A stretch of 64,000 nt of DNA from Globodera rostochiensis (Eukaryota; Nematoda; Chromadorea; Rhabditida; Heteroderidae): positions 1,608,449 through 1,672,448 of the forward strand of contig JAEVLN010000011.1 of NCBI GenBank assembly GCA_018350325.1. Reading direction: 5' to 3'. The position numbers and the translations under genes are program-made. Below are positions 33,429 through 44,530 of the stretch, piece by piece; position 1 is the first letter of the stretch; the number at the start of each line of letters is the position of its first letter. The notes under the pieces were generated by a model. The model did no database searches. It was not told the origin of the DNA and was given only the letters and a program-made list of their open reading frames with translations.

Positions 33429-34717
33429 GTCGACCAACATTTGAATCTGCTGGTTTGTGAGACGCTCATCGAATTTCTTCAACGCATTTGCCGTCGTTTC
33501 GGCTCTTCCGGCACAAATGTTTATATTGGAACTTCCGATGACCAAAGCCGAAGTTGGAGAATTATTCGGCAAAATATTTGGCCTTTTGTCAGTGACAACA
33601 TTTGCTGCTTACTTATTGGACCCTTCCGTTCTCCGCCGTTTGCGACAATTCTCTCCGGCCATTCTTTGTAATTGCCCAAATCTCCGATCAATCCATTCCT
33701 ATGGACTTTTCCCCGAATTTCCGGCTGACGACAACGCCGCTGCTTCTTCCCGCCAAGCTTTGGCAAAATGGTTGATCACTCCCCGCGGGGATTGTCTTCC
33801 GAAGATGCTTTGCTATGATTATCGTTTTGCCAAAATAGAGGGGCTTAAAAGGGTAAGAATTTTATGGCATTTTTTCTAAAAAAATTTAAAAAAACGCTCA
33901 AATAGTGGCGAAAATAGGTGCAAAAAGTCTTTTTTACATGAAATAGGTTTGCCCCTATTTTAGATGCGAAAATCCCAAAATAGGAGTTAAAACGACCAAA
34001 TTTCCGACTAAAAACATGTGTTTCGTGCGTAACGCATCAAAACAAAGCTTCAAATTTGTGGTGTAATTATTTCCTTCGTTTTAGGCTTTTGTCAATGCTT
34101 CGGAGTCGGCCAATTTTATCATCAAATTTATGGAGGACGCTTGTTACGCTGTGCCATTTGAGCTGAAGAACAATTGGACGGGGGAACGATTGTCATTACG
34201 ACAAATGGACAAAGACAATTGGCTGTTGGTGCGTTGTCCAATTGGGCGAGAAGAGGACAAATGGACTAAATGGGAGAAGGAGGCAATTGAGTGGAAATGG
34301 AACAGTCGGTGGAATTGCATCGGCATAGCCTTCGAAGACAGGGACATCGGCGATGGGTAAGTGAATGAATAGTTTCCCATCGTTAAATTAATTTACATTT
34401 TTGAAATTTCCTTAAATGTTTAGGGGGTGCCTTTATTGCTTTTTTGTCAAGGTTTTTGACTAACAGCTTTGCAACCTTTTTGAAGCTTTTTAGGAATGGG
34501 GAAGGTGAAAATTTTTTGTGTTAAGAAAATGAACAAAAATAACAAATTTTGCAAAACAAAAAGGACCCCCTAGATGTACTTTTTTGGACCCCAACAACAA
34601 ATTTTATAAAATTAAAAAATAATTTAATATATTGAATTACCCTAGCTAATCTTTCTTATTTTCAGGATGGATGAGGCAAAAGAAGGTCCGAGTGAGCCTA
34701 AGAAGCCCAAGAAGTGA
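33429..34717 (+). pseudogene. F-box family copy F, 5'-truncated and frameshifted
   Basis: Exon 3 33429-33852, exon 4 34085-34356, exon 5 34666-34717; exons 1 and 2 (leader and F-box) are absent upstream. Exon 3 starts YVDQ but has 24 extra nt (codons HLNLLVCE) before TLIEFLQRI, and shifts frame near 33610 between DNICC and DPSVLRRLRQ. Exon 4 (ENWTGERL region, [14 protein letters not shown]) and exon 5 (MDEAKEGPSEPKKPKK) are open. It lies on the opposite strand to copies A-E. Confidence 0.8.
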
Positions 34718-34817
34718 ATGGACGAAGGGAATTTGTGGAGGGAAATTAAACAGAAATCAATTAAATGACACAAAAATTGGTGGCTTCTTTTGTTGCCGTA
34801 TGAATCTTTGAAGAGCA

Positions 34818-35252
34818 CCGTATATACTGTTAATCCCACCCTGTAATAATCCCCCACTCTCTGAGTAGGTTGAAAAATAATCCCCCACCCTCTATTCAGG
34901 GGGAGGGGCTAATTCGAAAAAAGTTCATCTTTAGGGGTGCTTTTTTGGATTTTATTGCATTTTTCATAAGGATTTTGTCTTTTTCAAAAATCAATTTAGG
35001 AGTCAAAATTTTTGTTTCATGGAATTTGTTATGAAAATTGGTCAAAACTACAAATTTTGCAAAACAAAGGGGTCCACCCTATGCTTTTATTCTCAAAAAA
35101 TTTGCGACAACTGAAGTATGGAAATTGGGTGAAATGAAGAAAAATTTCGTGATAGGTGAACATTTCGCCACAATTTGAAAAATTAATAATTCCCCACCCT
35201 GTAATAATCCCCCACTCGCTGAGTAGGTTGGAAAATGAAAAACAGTATACGG
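34818..35252. mobile_element. Second copy of the CCGTAT...ATACGG element, 435 bp
   Basis: Ends CCGTATATACTGTTAATCCC and ACAGTATACGG, flanked by CA on both sides. Inner direct repeats of CCCTGTAATAATCCCCCACT match the 19784-20351 copy. The zinc-finger fragment is absent. Confidence 0.6.
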
Positions 35253-36660
35253 CATTTGTTTTTCATTGATGTCAGTTTTTTGATTTTTCGCATTTGTCAA
35301 TAGGAAATAAATTGAGAATTTAAAACGGTTTTTACATATGTAGGTTAAATTTTTGAAAATTAAGGAAAACATTATAATAATTTTTTTAAATTTGGATCTG
35401 TGGGTGCAAATTAAATTTTAAAAAAACAAGAAAACTCCATAAATATTAAAAAAACATTCAATAGAACCAATTTAAGGGTATATTTAAAATTTTTAACATA
35501 TTCAAAATATTTTTTTAACAAAAATAAGCTTAACCACGCCTCGAAACCATGGTTAAGCCTTAACCTGGTGAGTTTATTCATTCATCCAAAAAATCATTTG
35601 CGAATTACTCTTTGCCTATAAATGCTGTACAAAGAATTAAAAATTATTTCAATTTTAAATAATGAATAAAATTATATATTTACGCAAATTAATTGCCACA
35701 TTTTATGCCAGTAATTGCGTGAATCCAGGGGCCATCCAGCTAGAGAATACCTTCATTTCATCTTTAAGAAAATTTATTTAAATGCATTAGTCCCAAATCT
35801 GCAACAAAAAATTCACCGAATTGAAGATTTACACAATTCTTTTAACATTATTTTGTTCTGGTTTGCCAGACAGTATGCCAATTTGAACATATTGTGCCAT
35901 TGTTGGCCAACAACATGCGCTGCCACTGTCGCCTTATAAAAATTGGAAACGAATTTTAACAAAATTTTTTGATTGGTCACCACCGACCAGGGATAGAATT
36001 TAAATATTAGGTAATTAAGTTTTGCCGTTTTCCGGGACATTTGGCATTCCGGAAATGTTTTGGTCCGTAATGCCGATTCCGGACCTTTTTTTGGCATCCG
36101 GTTGCACTCTGCCACTGACCGACTGCGTTGTGTTAGGGACGCATTTTGCATTGGGCCAAACTTTAATTGCCCAAAAAATTGTTGGCCAAATTTCAACGGC
36201 TCCTTTTCAGCTAAATGATTTTATAAAAATATATTTTATAAAAATTAATTACCTCCATAAATCATCAAAGTTTTCTCGGAAATTTGGTTCAAATTTAACT
36301 CGAAATACGCTGGTTCGGCGCCACAGACTTTGGTGCGACTAAATTGTTTTGATGGGAATGTTTGGAAAGTGTTAAATAATGATCGAAATCTCGGAGAGTT
36401 CGCGATCGGAACTCTCGATCGATCCCCAATTCCCGGCTCTTGATCGGCGCCCAATTTGGGCTCTAATCGAAATACTTTGTCCCATTGACTCTGTTGAACA
36501 GAAGAACGCCGAACACGAAGATGAGGGGGAAATAATTGCACAAAAACATCATTTGATCAAAAAAGAATAAATTTATTGAAAATTTTGACGATTTAAATCA
36601 AATGTTTTGTTTTGGCTAATGGGCGACTGGGGAAATGTGTGAATCTTTCCACCAAAGGCG
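35253..36660. other. Spacer without a supported gene
   Basis: AT-rich. Open frames up to about 127 codons at 35813-36196 (minus) have no domain, no matching splice sites and no coding-like composition. I do not call a gene. Confidence 0.3.
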
Positions 36661-36820
36661 CCGATTTTACTGTGGTTTTTCGGATATATCCGGATACGGA
36701 CGGATATGACCTTAATATCCGCGGGTATCCGTCGTATCCGTTGTTTTTTTACTGCTGAAGGAAAATTTATTAAGACGAATTCTTAAATTGGTTTTCAAGG
36801 ATATATATAGATTTGAACAT

Positions 36821-36876
36821 GTCCTAGTGGTTAAACTCTTTGTGTGATGCTGCTTAGGGTCGAGTGTTCTATACCC
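36821..36876 (+). other. tRNA-like segment
   Basis: GTCCTAGTGGTTAAACTC resembles an A box; 20 nt further AGGGTCGAGTGTTCTATACC resembles a B box. Confidence 0.45.
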
Positions 36877-37070
36877 TCTCGTTATATCATCTTTTTTTTT
36901 GCTTTTTACTTTACTCTTTTTTGAGTATTCCTATAACTTTTTGAAAAAAATCAGACATAAAAATAAATTTTAAGCATTTACATAAATAATTAGTTTATTT
37001 TAGAACTCAATTACCTAAAAATTGGACGATTTTTCTTAGCATAAGTCTTTAAATATTCAATTTTTTCTCT

Positions 37071-37094
37071 CGGCGGCGCCTATCGGCACCGCCG
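37071..37094. repeat. GATA-loop GC hairpin
   Basis: CGGCGGCGCC, TATC, GGCACCGCCG (GATA on the minus strand); followed by C-rich sequence and AGCAGAAGCAGAATTCTCA. Confidence 0.75.
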
Positions 37095-37506
37095 ACCTCC
37101 CACTCCCCCCCCCAGCAGTAAAGCAGAAGCAGAATTCTCAAAAAATTTTTGAAATTTTTCTTACAAAATGTTAAAAATTCTTATCGAAAAATCTTTTTTG
37201 GAAAAAATTGACATTCTTTTCCTTTAAAATTTTCTTGTTAAGCTCAATACATAGCAATTTCGATTTATTTTAATCAGACAATAACGCGATTGGAAAAAAT
37301 TCGCTTTGAAAAATATTTTTTCGAACTTTGGAGAAAACTCTAGTGATTTTTAAATAATGCGAATATTCGCGGACATCCGCGGACGGATATCCGGATATGG
37401 AATTTTGGAACGTCACGGATACGGACGGATAACGGATATGAAATTTTGAGGACGGACGGATATGGACGGATAACAGAAATGGACTTGGACAGCTTTGACA
37501 TTTACC

Positions 37507-38283
37507 ATGCCAATTCTTTATTTTGGGGATACGACGATTTTGTCGAATTTGAGGTGGGTTCGGAATGCCGTAAGTTTTGTTCTTGAAGATGTTCGATCAG
37601 ACCGGCACTTTTTGATCAAAACAACTTTTATTTCTTTCTTTTTTCATTTAAATAAGTAATTATTTTTTATATAGCGGAACGCGCACGGAAGAAGCTTTGC
37701 TGGTCAACGGAAAATTGGTGTATGTCAATAAACACGTGAGTTTAAATTAAAATTAAAATTTTTGCTTTTTTTATTTTTAGTCGTTGGCGCTTCATTCTGA
37801 TTTTTTCAAAACTTTGTTTTTTGGAGAAAACACTGAAAAAATGCCAAAAGTTCAAATTGACGACGTTTTGGACGCTGTCACAAAATTTGAACGACTCATT
37901 TACACAATATACCCGCACGACGTGGAGTTGGACGGTACAAAGTTAAAATTAAGCCAAAAAATGCCAATTTTAAGAACATTCAGATGAATGTGTGGAGGAC
38001 ATTTTGCTATTGGCAAATCGATTTTTGTTGGATTCCGTTGTAAATCGATGCGTTGACTTTCTGTTGAAGAAAAGCAAAAAGTTGGCAATTTGCAAATTCC
38101 GATTGGCACACCAATGCGGCATCATTGGCATGAAAGTCCGAATTATGCAATTTATTTGATTAATTCAATTAATTTCAGGAGAAAATTTTGAGCGAAATGA
38201 CCAAGAAGGATTTTTGCGGTGAGAATTACATTAACAATTTGTGCGAGTCGGACAATTGGGAGTCAATGAAAGAAAGGAGCTGA
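37507..38283 (+). CDS. BTB/POZ-domain protein
   Basis: Five exons: 37507-37553, 37675-37735, 37781-37934, 37984-38135, 38179-38283; about 172 residues. BTB domains mediate dimerisation and Cullin-3 adaptor binding (family knowledge). Visible pieces: [20 protein letters not shown] then [20 protein letters not shown] (the classic V-x-KxxLALHSxFF core), [54 protein letters not shown] and [20 protein letters not shown]. The stop comes after MKERS; one base later in another frame the sequence continues [12 protein letters not shown] and stops, so the last dozen residues were probably lost by a one-base change. The ATG at 37507 is the first in this frame after a stop. A fragment of a paralogue lies at 44461-44520. 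Confidence 0.75.
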
Positions 38284-38704
38284 AAGAACGCCACAAGGAA
38301 CTTTTCGGCACGAAATGAGGAAAATTTTGTCTTAAAACGATGACTATTTTATTTGGAGTCTAATAAAATTTTCCAAAATTGCAATGTGTAAAGAGGTATA
38401 ATAGAAAAAAAGAAACGGACTTTTTTCTGGAAATAGAAATTTTGAGACACGCCATAACGTTTTAAGAATTTATCTTAATTAAAAGAATTTAAAATATCGT
38501 TAAGTTTTATTCAGATATAAAGGTAATTTTCCGTTCAGTCACCCTCTCCCAAATTTTTTGTTTTAAATCTATTTCTGGGGGTTCGCAAATATGGCATTCT
38601 TGTTTGGCATGAAAACAGATCCTACCTAATCCACTTTTAAATCTTTGTTTGGCGCCGCTCGGACGGACGACCTTGGCGAGCGCCGCCCTCGCTCCGCGAG
38701 TCCC

Positions 38705-38798
38705 GGACAATTGGGCACCAAAGAAATTCGGACAATTGGGCACCAATAACATTTGGACAATTGGGCACCAATAACATTCGGACAATTGGGCACAATAA
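38705..38798. repeat. 24-bp minisatellite, four units
   Basis: CGGACAATTGGGCACCAATA plus ACAT, with small changes. Confidence 0.75.
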
Positions 38799-38875
38799 TT
38801 TAGGCACCACAAAATAAAAATAATAAATTAATTTTTTTTACATTCCAGTTACTTATAATTCGATATGGTTCAGGA

Positions 38876-39269
38876 CAAGGGCGTACCCAGGGGGGGGGGG
38901 CTACAGCCCCCCGAAAATTTTTTTGAGAGAAAAAAAACCAAAGAGGGGACCCTTTTCTTTTGCAAAATTTTGTAATTTTTGTACAAATTTTCCTTAACGA
39001 ATTGAGTCAAAAATTCAAAATTTTCTCCGGCGGCGCCTATCGGCACCGCCGACCCCCCGCCCTCAAAAAAACTTGCATTTTTGAAAAATTGAATCAACAA
39101 AATTTCGAAATTTTATAAACAAAAATTTTAAAAATTAATTTACTGATGCTTTTTGGGGAAAAATTGCTTAACAAAAATACAATAAAATCCAAAAATGCAC
39201 CCCTAAAGATTGACTTTTTTTCAAATTAGCCCCCCCCCCCCCCGAAAAAAATTTCTGGGTACGCCCTTG
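38876..39269. mobile_element. hAT-like MITE, 394 bp, TSD GTTCAGGA
   Basis: Ends CAAGGGCGTACCCAG and CTGGGTACGCCCTTG, perfect 8-bp direct repeat GTTCAGGA at 38868-38875 and 39270-39277. Same family as 11348-11648. It carries a GATA-loop hairpin (39028-39051), which the shorter relative lacks. Confidence 0.85.
39028..39051. repeat. GATA-loop GC hairpin inside the 38.9 kb element
   Basis: CGGCGGCGCC, TATC, GGCACCGCCG. Identical in form to 5615-5638 and 37071-37094. Confidence 0.75.
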
Positions 39270-39277
39270 GTTCAGGA

Positions 39278-40300
39278 TGACCGAGTACTTGATTTATCAG
39301 CAGGTTTTTCCAGATTTCCGACATTTTTGGGAGTCGGAATTCCGTTTTGGGCAACAGTTACATCCCTGGTCCACGTGCTGGGACTGGGTTGTTCTTTGAT
39401 TTTCACGTGATAATATAGTGAGTTGGTGACCTTTGCAAAAGTAACCAATTGATCATTGAACAAATATTTACGATTGCCCTCGGTGGTGTGGGCAAATGGG
39501 AAACGAGTGACTTTTATGATAGGTTAAGGCACCAAACAGATAAAGAAAGACGCCTTTATGAGACTAAATGGTGAGCATTTTTAGTTATTATTTAACTATT
39601 TTTTCTGCAGTTTTGTTTTGATTAGATATGCACGAAAAACGTGTTTTTAGTCCTCACTCTATTCGTAACTAAAAAATATAAACGGCTTTTCGCCTCTATT
39701 TGAGCGTTTTTTTTTGTTGTAAATTTTTCATTTTTTAATTTTCTGTCAAGATCTCTAAATTACCTAAAAAAATTTTGTTGCCCAAAATGCGCCCTATAAA
39801 ATCGCATCTTTTTGACCAATACACCCATAAAGATGGAAGTTTTCAAGCATTATTGATACATATTTCAAAAAAAGCAATTTTTCGAGTACTTTTTTTATAT
39901 TTCAAAAAATGAAAAACAATCCTGATGAAGGACGAATTGGTCGGATGGGTCTTTTATTTTCGGCGATCACTCTATGTAATAACATCTCGCAACTCTTCCC
40001 CTTTTCATCCCCTAAATTCATTAATCCATTCCAAGCCTCATTCGCAACAACAATTTGTGTAAAGTCCTCTTCTGCTTTTCTCTTCCCTATTGATGTTTTG
40101 CTGAAAAATATCCCTTCACCTTTTTCACTTCCCATTTCATCCCTCTTCTATAAACTCAAAATGTTCGTTTATTCAATTCCTCCCTTTTTCCCTCTCCTCC
40201 TTTCCCGTTAATTCTTTTCTTTGACTTTTCACTTTGCTTTTTTCATTTGGAATTTATTCCTTTTGCTTTTCAAAGAATTAATTTGTTTACGATCGGTATA
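39278..40300. other. 5' flank of the GPDH gene
   Basis: No gene supported. A CT-rich stretch (about 39990-40210) just upstream of the start codon may be 5' UTR or promoter. Confidence 0.35.
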
Positions 40301-42660
40301 ATGTCGTCGACTAAACGTGTAACGATTGTTGGCTCGGGCAATTGGGGCTCGGCAATTGCTCGCATTGTCGGCTCAACTGTGCGTATTCACAACACCGAAT
40401 TCAATGAGACGGTCAAAATGTGGGTGTTTGAAGAGGTCGGTTGGTTGGTATTGGTCGAGAGCGGCATACCCGGGGGGGGCGGCTATTAATTGTATTAAAT
40501 ATTTCTTTGAGGGCATACCCGGGGGGGCTATTAATTGTATTAATATTTCTTTGAGGGCATACCCGGGGGGGCTATTAATTGTATTAATATTTCTTTGAGG
40601 GCATACCCGGGGGGGGGCTATTAATTGTATTAAATATTTCTTTGAGGGCATACCCGGGGGGGGGGGCTATTAATTGTATTAAATATTTCTTTGAGGGCAT
40701 ACCCGGGGGGGGGCTATTAATTGTATTAAATATTTCTTTGAGGGCATACCCGGGGGGGGGGCTATTAATTGTATTAAATATTTCTTTGAGGGCATACCCG
40801 GGGGGGCTATTAATTGTATTAATATTTCTTTGAGGGCATACCCGGGGGGGGGGCTATTAATTGTATTAATATTTCTTTGAGGGCATACCCGGGGGGGGGC
40901 TATTAATTGTATTAAATATTTCTTTGAGGGCATACCCGGGGGGGGGCTATTAATTGTATTAAATATTTCTTTGAGGGCATACCCGGGGGGGGGCTATTAA
41001 TTGTATTAAATATTTCTTTGAGGGCATACCCGGGGGGGGGGCTATTAATTGTATTAAATATTTCTTTGAGGGCATACCCGGGGGGGCTATTAATTGTATT
41101 AATATTTCTTTGAGGGCATACCCGGGGGGGGGGCTATTAATTGTATATTAAATAATTCTTTTTGAGATTGTTGGTGACCGGAAGTTGAGTGAGATTATCA
41201 ATGAGCAGCACGAAAATGTGAAATATTTGCCCGGCAAAGTGAGTAACCGGTTACAGCTCGTTTCTGCAATTTGTGCCCGATGTATTTTAGAAGTTGCCCG
41301 TCAATGTTGTGGCCGTTACGGACGTTGTGGAGGCGGCAAAAGACGCGGACGTTCTCATCTTCGTCGTTCCTCACCAACACGTGCACAGACTTTGCGCACA
41401 GCTCAAAGGCAACATTAAGCCGTGCGCAATCGCAATTTCGCTGATAAAGGTAGGTTGGAAGATTGATGTCATTAATTGCAAACAACAACTTGTACATAAC
41501 ACAGGGATTGGCCACATGTCACGATGGCTCCGTTGGACTCAAACTGATCTCGGAAGAGATCAAGCAGTCTCTGGGAATCGAAACGGCCGTGCTGATGGGT
41601 GCCAATCTCGCCAACGAAGTGGCCGAAGACAGAGTAATAATGTGCTAATTGTCTTTAAGTATTTCAACTTCTTTATCATTTAGTTCTGTGAGGCCACCAT
41701 CGGTAACAACAAATTTGGTTAGTTTCAAGTTAATAACTTTTGCTTTTGCTTAAAGGTACCAAAAATCCGTCACGTGGAAACGAACTGAAAAAGCTGTTCC
41801 ACACTGACAATTTTCGCATAAACGTAGTCGAGGATGCAGAAACGGTAGGGAATTTTGGTCACAAAATGTTAAATTAATTGCCAACTCTTTTGGTTGACAG
41901 GTCGAGTTGTGTGGGGCGCTCAAAAACATTGTGGCATGCGGTGCCGGCTTTTCCGCAGGACTTGGCTATGGCGACAATACAAAGGTCGGAGGAACGGGGA
42001 GGGGAAGATATGGCCAGATTTGAAAAATTCCGGATCAAGTTTTGTAATTGCTCAAGGGGTTTGTCAGAAAAAATCCTGCTTTGAAAGAAAATAGGTAGAT
42101 CCGCATCTGACTTATGAAAAATTCGGTCCAAAGTTTGGTGGTTCTATTCTCGGGCTTCAGTCTTGAATTGATGGTTCGGACAGGCAGCAGTTATCCGTCT
42201 CGGCCTCATGGAAATGATTCGGTTCATCGAGCGGTTCTACCCCGGCACTAAGGTGAAAACCTTTTTTGAGTCGTGTGGCGTCGCTGATCTGATCACCACC
42301 TGTTCGGGTGGACGTAATCGAAAAGTGTGCGAAGAGTTCGTCAAGGGAAGCAAGGCAAGTGCCTGATCAGAAAATGTGCCAATATCGCGCATTTTTAGCC
42401 ATTGGCTGAGGTGGAGAAGGCATTGCTTAATGGACAAAGTGCGCAGGGCCCATTGACTGCGAAAGAAGTGTTCGATGTGCTGCAAGCACAGAATCTCACG
42501 GACGAGTAAGTCCCCAATTACACTAATTTGTTTAAGGGCAAATGAAACGAATGCTTTAACAATTTCTAACACTTTTTTCAGTTTCAATTTCTTTGTGGCG
42601 GTGCACAAAGTTTGCAGCGGTGAAACACCGGCGGACCGTTTTCTTGATCTTATTCGTTGA
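40301..42660 (+). CDS. gpdh: NAD-dependent glycerol-3-phosphate dehydrogenase (cytosolic)
   Basis: Reduces dihydroxyacetone phosphate to glycerol 3-phosphate with NADH. Ten exons: 40301-40435, 41167-41238, 41291-41449, 41505-41633, 41684-41717, 41756-41844, 41901-41984, 42184-42354, 42399-42505, 42582-42660; 352 residues, the usual family length. Visible: Rossmann motif [86 protein letters not shown] with the catalytic Lys, [31 protein letters not shown] and a C-terminal dimer helix. Intron 1 is 731 bp and almost filled by a minisatellite. The intron between exons 8 and 9 (42355-42398) has donor AAG/GCAAGT, a textbook GC-AG intron. Confidence 0.95.
40460..41150. repeat. 44-49 bp minisatellite, 15 units, in GPDH intron 1
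   Basis: Unit: GGCATACCC, a run of 7-10 G, CTATTAATTGTATTAAATAT, TTCTTTGAG. Unit length varies with the G run and with TATTAAATA against TATTAATA. Each unit ends TTTCTTTGAG/G, very like the true acceptor of exon 2 (AATTCTTTTTGAG/ATT). Confidence 0.9.
42355..42398 (+). other. GC-AG intron of GPDH
   Basis: GGAAGCAAG/GCAAGT ... ATTTTTAG/CCATTGGCTG. 44 nt; removing it restores [12 protein letters not shown]. Confidence 0.9.
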
Positions 42661-43060
42661 TTTCAAATACATATAGATGGAGGCTTTTGCTGACTTTGTT
42701 AAAGTTTATTCGATTTTCTTGAATATGTAATACATATACCTCCTATATTATTGATTCTTTGTTGGATAGGAATAAATATTGACGATCTGAATATTTGCAA
42801 ATGAGTCGAAATTGGATTGATTTATTTGTCTCGTGCCATCCCTGAATTCCGTCATTTTTCCATATTCCGGCGTCTGAAATGCAAATAGGTAGCATATTTT
42901 GTAATTTTCTTGTTATGTCCGTTAGGGACGCGCCTTTGTTCTTTAAAAATGTGACGTTTCTTGTCCGGTTGAGCCCACGAACGGAGTGCTTTAAGCCTCG
43001 AATTGGCTTGGAGGAAAGTGCCATTGTCTGTCCTTCCTCCCACCCTTCGACTTGCAACAG

Positions 43061-43226
43061 ATTCACGCTCAACTCGGCAAAACTCTCTCGGATGCCGCGG
43101 CGCCGTCGTGTTCGACGTTGCCGAGTAACGCGACGCCCTCGTCTCCGTTTTGTAAGTGCCAATTAACGGAATGTAATTCCCACTGCATTAATTTCAGGGC
43201 TTTACGAGCAAATGATTTTCAATTAA
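43061..43226 (+). CDS. Possible last exons of an unidentified gene
   Basis: An acceptor TTGCAACAG at 43060 opens IHAQLGKTLSDAAAPSCSTL and runs to a strong donor (TTTT/GTAAGT, exon end 43151). A second exon 43198-43226 starts after ATTTCAG and reads LYEQMIFN and a stop. I recognise no family and see no upstream exons. The opposite strand is also open here with an Arg-rich frame but lacks an ATG. Weak call. Confidence 0.3.
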
Positions 43227-43343
43227 TTAATTCATTTTTATACGTTAAAATTTTGCATCGTACGGTCCTGTTCACTGATTTGGTATTTCTACACTATATG
43301 GGAGTGGTTCGGATCTGAACAATTCATATACCAATCGACTCCT

Positions 43344-44437
43344 CTCATCGAGCTGAGCACGAATCTGCAAAAATGTTGCCGCGGAAACCACTTTGAAGAA
43401 AGTTATGGCCCCTCAAACTTGGCCAAAAACCATAGGGGGGACCCTTTTGGTCAAAATTTTTGGGAAATATTTTTATTCTAAATAGCGTCTCAAATATGTT
43501 ATTAATGCCCTGGTTACGAATTCGTCAATAAAAATTGAAAATTGAGCATTTAAAACAGTTTTTGAACCGGTTTAAATTTTTGAAATTTATGGTGAAAATG
43601 ACTTATTTAAATTAAAACAAAAGCCCGATAAGGGAAAATTTAAACAGTAAGGTGGAAAATAGCAGCCAAAATAAAGCAAAAACAAGTTAACAGGCATAAT
43701 GAAATCTAAAAATCATACAATTTAGGCATCCACTTACGCGGGCTTAGGCTTAGGCCTCAGCCTAACACGGGCTTAGGCTTAGGCCTCAGCCTAACGCGGG
43801 CTTAGGTTTAGGCCTCAGCCTAACGCGGGCTTAGGCTTAGGCCTCAGCCTAACACGGGCTTAGGCTTAGGCCTCAGCCTAACGCGGGCTTAGGCTTAGGC
43901 CTCAGCCTAACACGGGCTTAGGCTTAGGCCTCAGCCTAACACGGGCTTAGGCTTAGGCCTCAGCCTAACGCGGGCTTAGGTTTAGGCCTCAGCCTAACGC
44001 GGGCTTAGGCTTAGGCCTCAGCCTAACACGGGCTTAGGTTTAGGCCTCAGCCTAACGCGGGCTTAGGCTTAGGCCTCAGCCTAACACGGGCTTAGGCTTA
44101 GGCCTCAGCCTAACGCGGGCTTAGGCTTTTCAGGCCCTTTTTAGAATAAAAAAACATCCGTCCCCCCTATGGTTTTTGGCCAACTTTGAGGAGCCATAAC
44201 TTTGCTCAGAATCGAGAGCGACTCAAAATTTTTGCAAATTCGTAATCAGCTCGACGAGGGGAGTTGAATGATATATAATTTATCCAATAACAAATTTTCA
44301 GACACTTTTTAGAATAAAAATATTTCCCAAAAATTTTGACCAAAAGGGTCCCCCCTATGGTTTTTGGCCAAGTTTGAGGGGCCATAACTTTCTTCAAAGT
44401 GGTTTCCGCGGAAAAATTTTTGCAGATTCGTGCTCAG
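43344..44437. repeat. Foldback element with TTAGGC minisatellite
   Basis: The left arm (about 43344-43490) and right arm (about 44283-44437) are inverted repeats of roughly 145 bp at high identity. Shared text includes CTCATCGAGCTGAGCACGAA, AGTTATGGCCCCTCAAACTT and GGGACCCTTTTGGTCAAAAT. A second direct copy of part of the right arm is at 44160-44258. The minisatellite lies between the arms. Confidence 0.8.
43735..44127. repeat. 29-bp minisatellite containing the nematode telomere word
   Basis: About 13.5 units of AACRCGGG, CTTAGG, CTTAGG, CCTCAGCCT. Each unit contains TTAGGC twice in tandem, and the stretch from TTAGGCTTAGGCC to TCAGCCTAA is 20/22 self-complementary. Variation is limited to AACACGG/AACGCGG and GGCTTAGG/GGTTTAGG. 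Confidence 0.9.
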
Positions 44438-44460
44438 CTCGATGAGAAGGCGGACGTTCA

Positions 44461-44520
44461 GATGAATGAATGTGTGGAGGGCGTTTTCCTATTGGCAAAT
44501 CGCTTTTTGATTACGGCTCA
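44461..44520 (+). pseudogene. BTB gene exon fragment
   Basis: TTCAG then codons for ECVEGVFLLANRFLI, matching exon 4 of the BTB gene at 37507-38283 ([15 protein letters not shown]), followed by divergence. The remainder of the paralogue is missing. Confidence 0.65.
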
Positions 44521-44530
44521 ACATTTTTAA

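Larger units (their letters stand above)
36680..37465. mobile_element. GGATACGGA-type element with hairpin and tRNA-like modules
   Basis: Both ends are rich in GGATACGGACGGATA and GGATATCCGGATAT words in opposite orientation, as in the other non-autonomous elements. The interior has a tRNA-like segment (36821-36876) and a GATA-loop hairpin (37071-37094) next to a C9 run. I could not find an exact TSD, so boundaries are approximate. It ends about 40 bp before the BTB start codon. Confidence 0.5.

Noticed and set aside
35813..36196. Minus-strand frame of 127 codons
   Set aside because: Not supported by a domain, splice sites or composition; AT-rich spacer.
42743..43171. Arg-rich minus-strand frame of about 139 codons
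   Set aside because: No ATG at the start, and it overlaps plus-strand exons with good splice sites. Low-complexity Arg codons (CGN) are the complement of GC-rich text. Not called as a gene.
43735..44127. True telomere or chromosome end
   Set aside because: Unique genes continue on both sides and the unit is 29 bp, not pure TTAGGC.
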